From: Clostridiales bacterium
Lineage (GTDB): Bacteria; Bacillota; Clostridia; Lachnospirales; Lachnospiraceae
NCBI GenBank assembly: GCA_019418195.1
Contig: DYCJ01000035.1
Span: 9,398-16,173, forward strand
DNA: 6,776 bases
Reading direction: 5' to 3'
A model generated the notes under the pieces. It saw only the letters and a program-made list of their open reading frames with translations. It made no database searches and was not told the origin of the DNA. Positions within the stretch are counted from its first letter, which is position 1. Every line of letters starts with the position of its first letter. The position numbers and the translations under genes are program-made. Below are positions 6,058 to 6,776 of the stretch, in pieces.

Positions 6058-6708
6058 GGCGATGTAGAGCAAAATGACGCCTGTATTCCCCAGAAGGGGA
6101 AGAAGATCGCGGAATACGACCTGCTGCATCTGATAATCCGGATTTATATAGAACATATTGATCGTGCCGAATCTGTCAAGGGAAAGATTTAGGAGTTCGG
6201 CAGCCAGGCAGCAGGCGAGATACAGGAGTGAACTGTATATAAAAGGACGCAGTGGGAACGCAGTCTTAAGGGAGCGGGAAAACAGCGTCTTTTTTTCGTT
6301 TGAGCGGAGCAGACGGATGTATGTGATCCCTGATGTGATCCCTAATATAATAAGAAGAATATGCCACAGATAAGAGTGGACAGTAAGTGCCTTTAATGGA
6401 TAATGCAGGCCGGAGGTGTCTGCAAAAACGACAATCCCGCCGAGCAGACAGTAGCACATCAGAAACATAAGAAGCGCCCTGCGCACATTACCGCGGCGCA
6501 GCCATGGATAGGCGAGCAGGACATACATGGGGATGCTGCAGAGCTGAAAGGGAAAATACCACCAGTTGTAGCTTCCGCCTCCCATGACAAAGGTGAGTGT
6601 GAACTGCTTCCATACCTCGCTGCATAGCATGAGAATACCGCAGACAAAGAAAATAATGTCAGATATGTTTGAAAAGTAAACAGAAATCAAAGTTTTTCTA
6701 TTCTTCAT
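5992..6708 (-). CDS. YwaF/TIGR02206-like (TMEM164 superfamily) integral membrane protein
   Basis: This 238-residue protein is almost entirely hydrophobic, with about six or seven membrane helices (near 14-31, 52-70, 77-95, 108-130, 156-175, 205-230). The motifs fit the bacterial YwaF/TP0381 family: WWYFPFQLCS (49-58, Cys57), a GG-x-VVFADTSG segment (90-100) ending just before a proline, VHSYLWH (110-116, His111 and His116), and a late N-x-NMFYINPD-like stretch (182-191). I recall this family being grouped with animal TMEM164, for which a Cys/His-dependent phospholipid acyltransferase activity has been reported; that function is not shown for bacteria. ATG 6708 is preceded by GGAGAGGTG on its strand at 6723-6715, an excellent ribosome binding site. 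Its 3' end overlaps the last 66 bases of the convergent gene. The length is normal for the family and no damage is seen. Confidence 0.8.
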   Translation of the reverse strand: MKNRKTLISVYFSNISDIIFFVCGILMLCSEVWKQFTLTFVMGGGSYNWWYFPFQLCSIPMYVLLAYPWLRRGNVRRALLMFLMCYCLLGGIVVFADTSGLHYPLKALTVHSYLWHILLIILGITSGITYIRLLRSNEKKTLFSRSLKTAFPLRPFIYSSLLYLACCLAAELLNLSLDRFGTINMFYINPDYQMQQVVFRDLLPLLGNTGVILLYIASTIFGAFILFLVWKLIFRLSR

Positions 6709-6725
6709 TTATGTCACCTCTCCGA

Positions 6726-6766
6726 ATTGCGCTTTGCGTGCCTGTTTGGATCACGCTTTGCGCAAT
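6726..6766. repeat. Long imperfect inverted repeat in the leader of the YwaF-like gene
   Basis: ATTGCGCTTTGCGTG (6726-6740) faces CACGCTTTGCGCAAT (6752-6766) across an 11-base loop. The outer seven and inner five pairs are perfect and are split by a symmetric 3x3 mismatch. CGCTTTGCG also occurs as an exact direct repeat (6730-6738 and 6754-6762), and each copy is itself a CGC/GCG mini-palindrome. The element starts next to the -10 box and ends two bases from the ribosome binding site, so it could be an operator or an mRNA leader hairpin. Confidence 0.85.
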
Positions 6767-6767
6767 C

Positions 6768-6773
6768 ATTATA
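6768..6773 (-). promoter_or_regulatory. -10 box of the YwaF-like gene promoter (edge of window)
   Basis: The minus strand reads TATAAT at 6773-6768, a perfect -10 hexamer, about 60 bases upstream of ATG 6708. Transcription would begin near 6761, inside the right arm of the inverted repeat. The -35 element lies beyond the window, so the promoter is only half visible. Confidence 0.55.
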
Positions 6774-6776
6774 CCC

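Overview
The window looks like chromosomal DNA from a Gram-positive gut-type Firmicute, most likely a Lachnospiraceae-like clostridium. This rests on four things: strong purine-rich ribosome binding sites, balanced GC content with typical SigA-like promoters, a histidine kinase next to an ABC/FtsX transporter, and the style of the membrane proteins. The genus cannot be fixed from the sequence. No tRNA, rRNA, CRISPR array, transposase or phage gene is visible, and no stretch above about 200 bases lacks a gene.

Layout. Positions 1-230 hold the C-terminal ATP-binding end of a sensor histidine kinase. After an 85-base gap come an ABC ATPase (316-996) and a two-module FtsX-type permease (993-3455), which overlap by ATGA and are probably translationally coupled. 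Nine bases after the permease stop, on the opposite strand, ends a membrane-anchored polysaccharide deacetylase with Ig-like repeats (4898-3465). A 190-base divergent region (4899-5088) carries one well-formed promoter in each direction and an AT-rich repeat between them. Rightward from it runs a multi-pass membrane protein resembling the DUF2238/YjdF family (5089-6057). Its last 66 bases overlap, tail to tail, a leftward gene for a YwaF/TIGR02206/TMEM164-like integral membrane protein (6708-5992). That gene is preceded by a long inverted repeat and a TATAAT box at the right edge.

How the genes fit together. The left part is the familiar Firmicute module in which a two-component system controls an adjacent FtsX-type ABC exporter or detoxification pump. 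The substrate is not readable, but cell-envelope-active peptides are a common one for such modules. The right part is three envelope genes: a wall or glycan deacetylase and two polytopic membrane proteins of poorly characterised families. They are linked by a divergent promoter region and a convergent overlap rather than by an operon. No obvious new multi-gene system is present. The most notable items are the structured leader at the right edge, the perfect intragenic hairpin in the permease, the antisense coding overlap, the spaced TGTAA-type boxes upstream of the deacetylase, and the possible membrane acyltransferase signature in the last gene.
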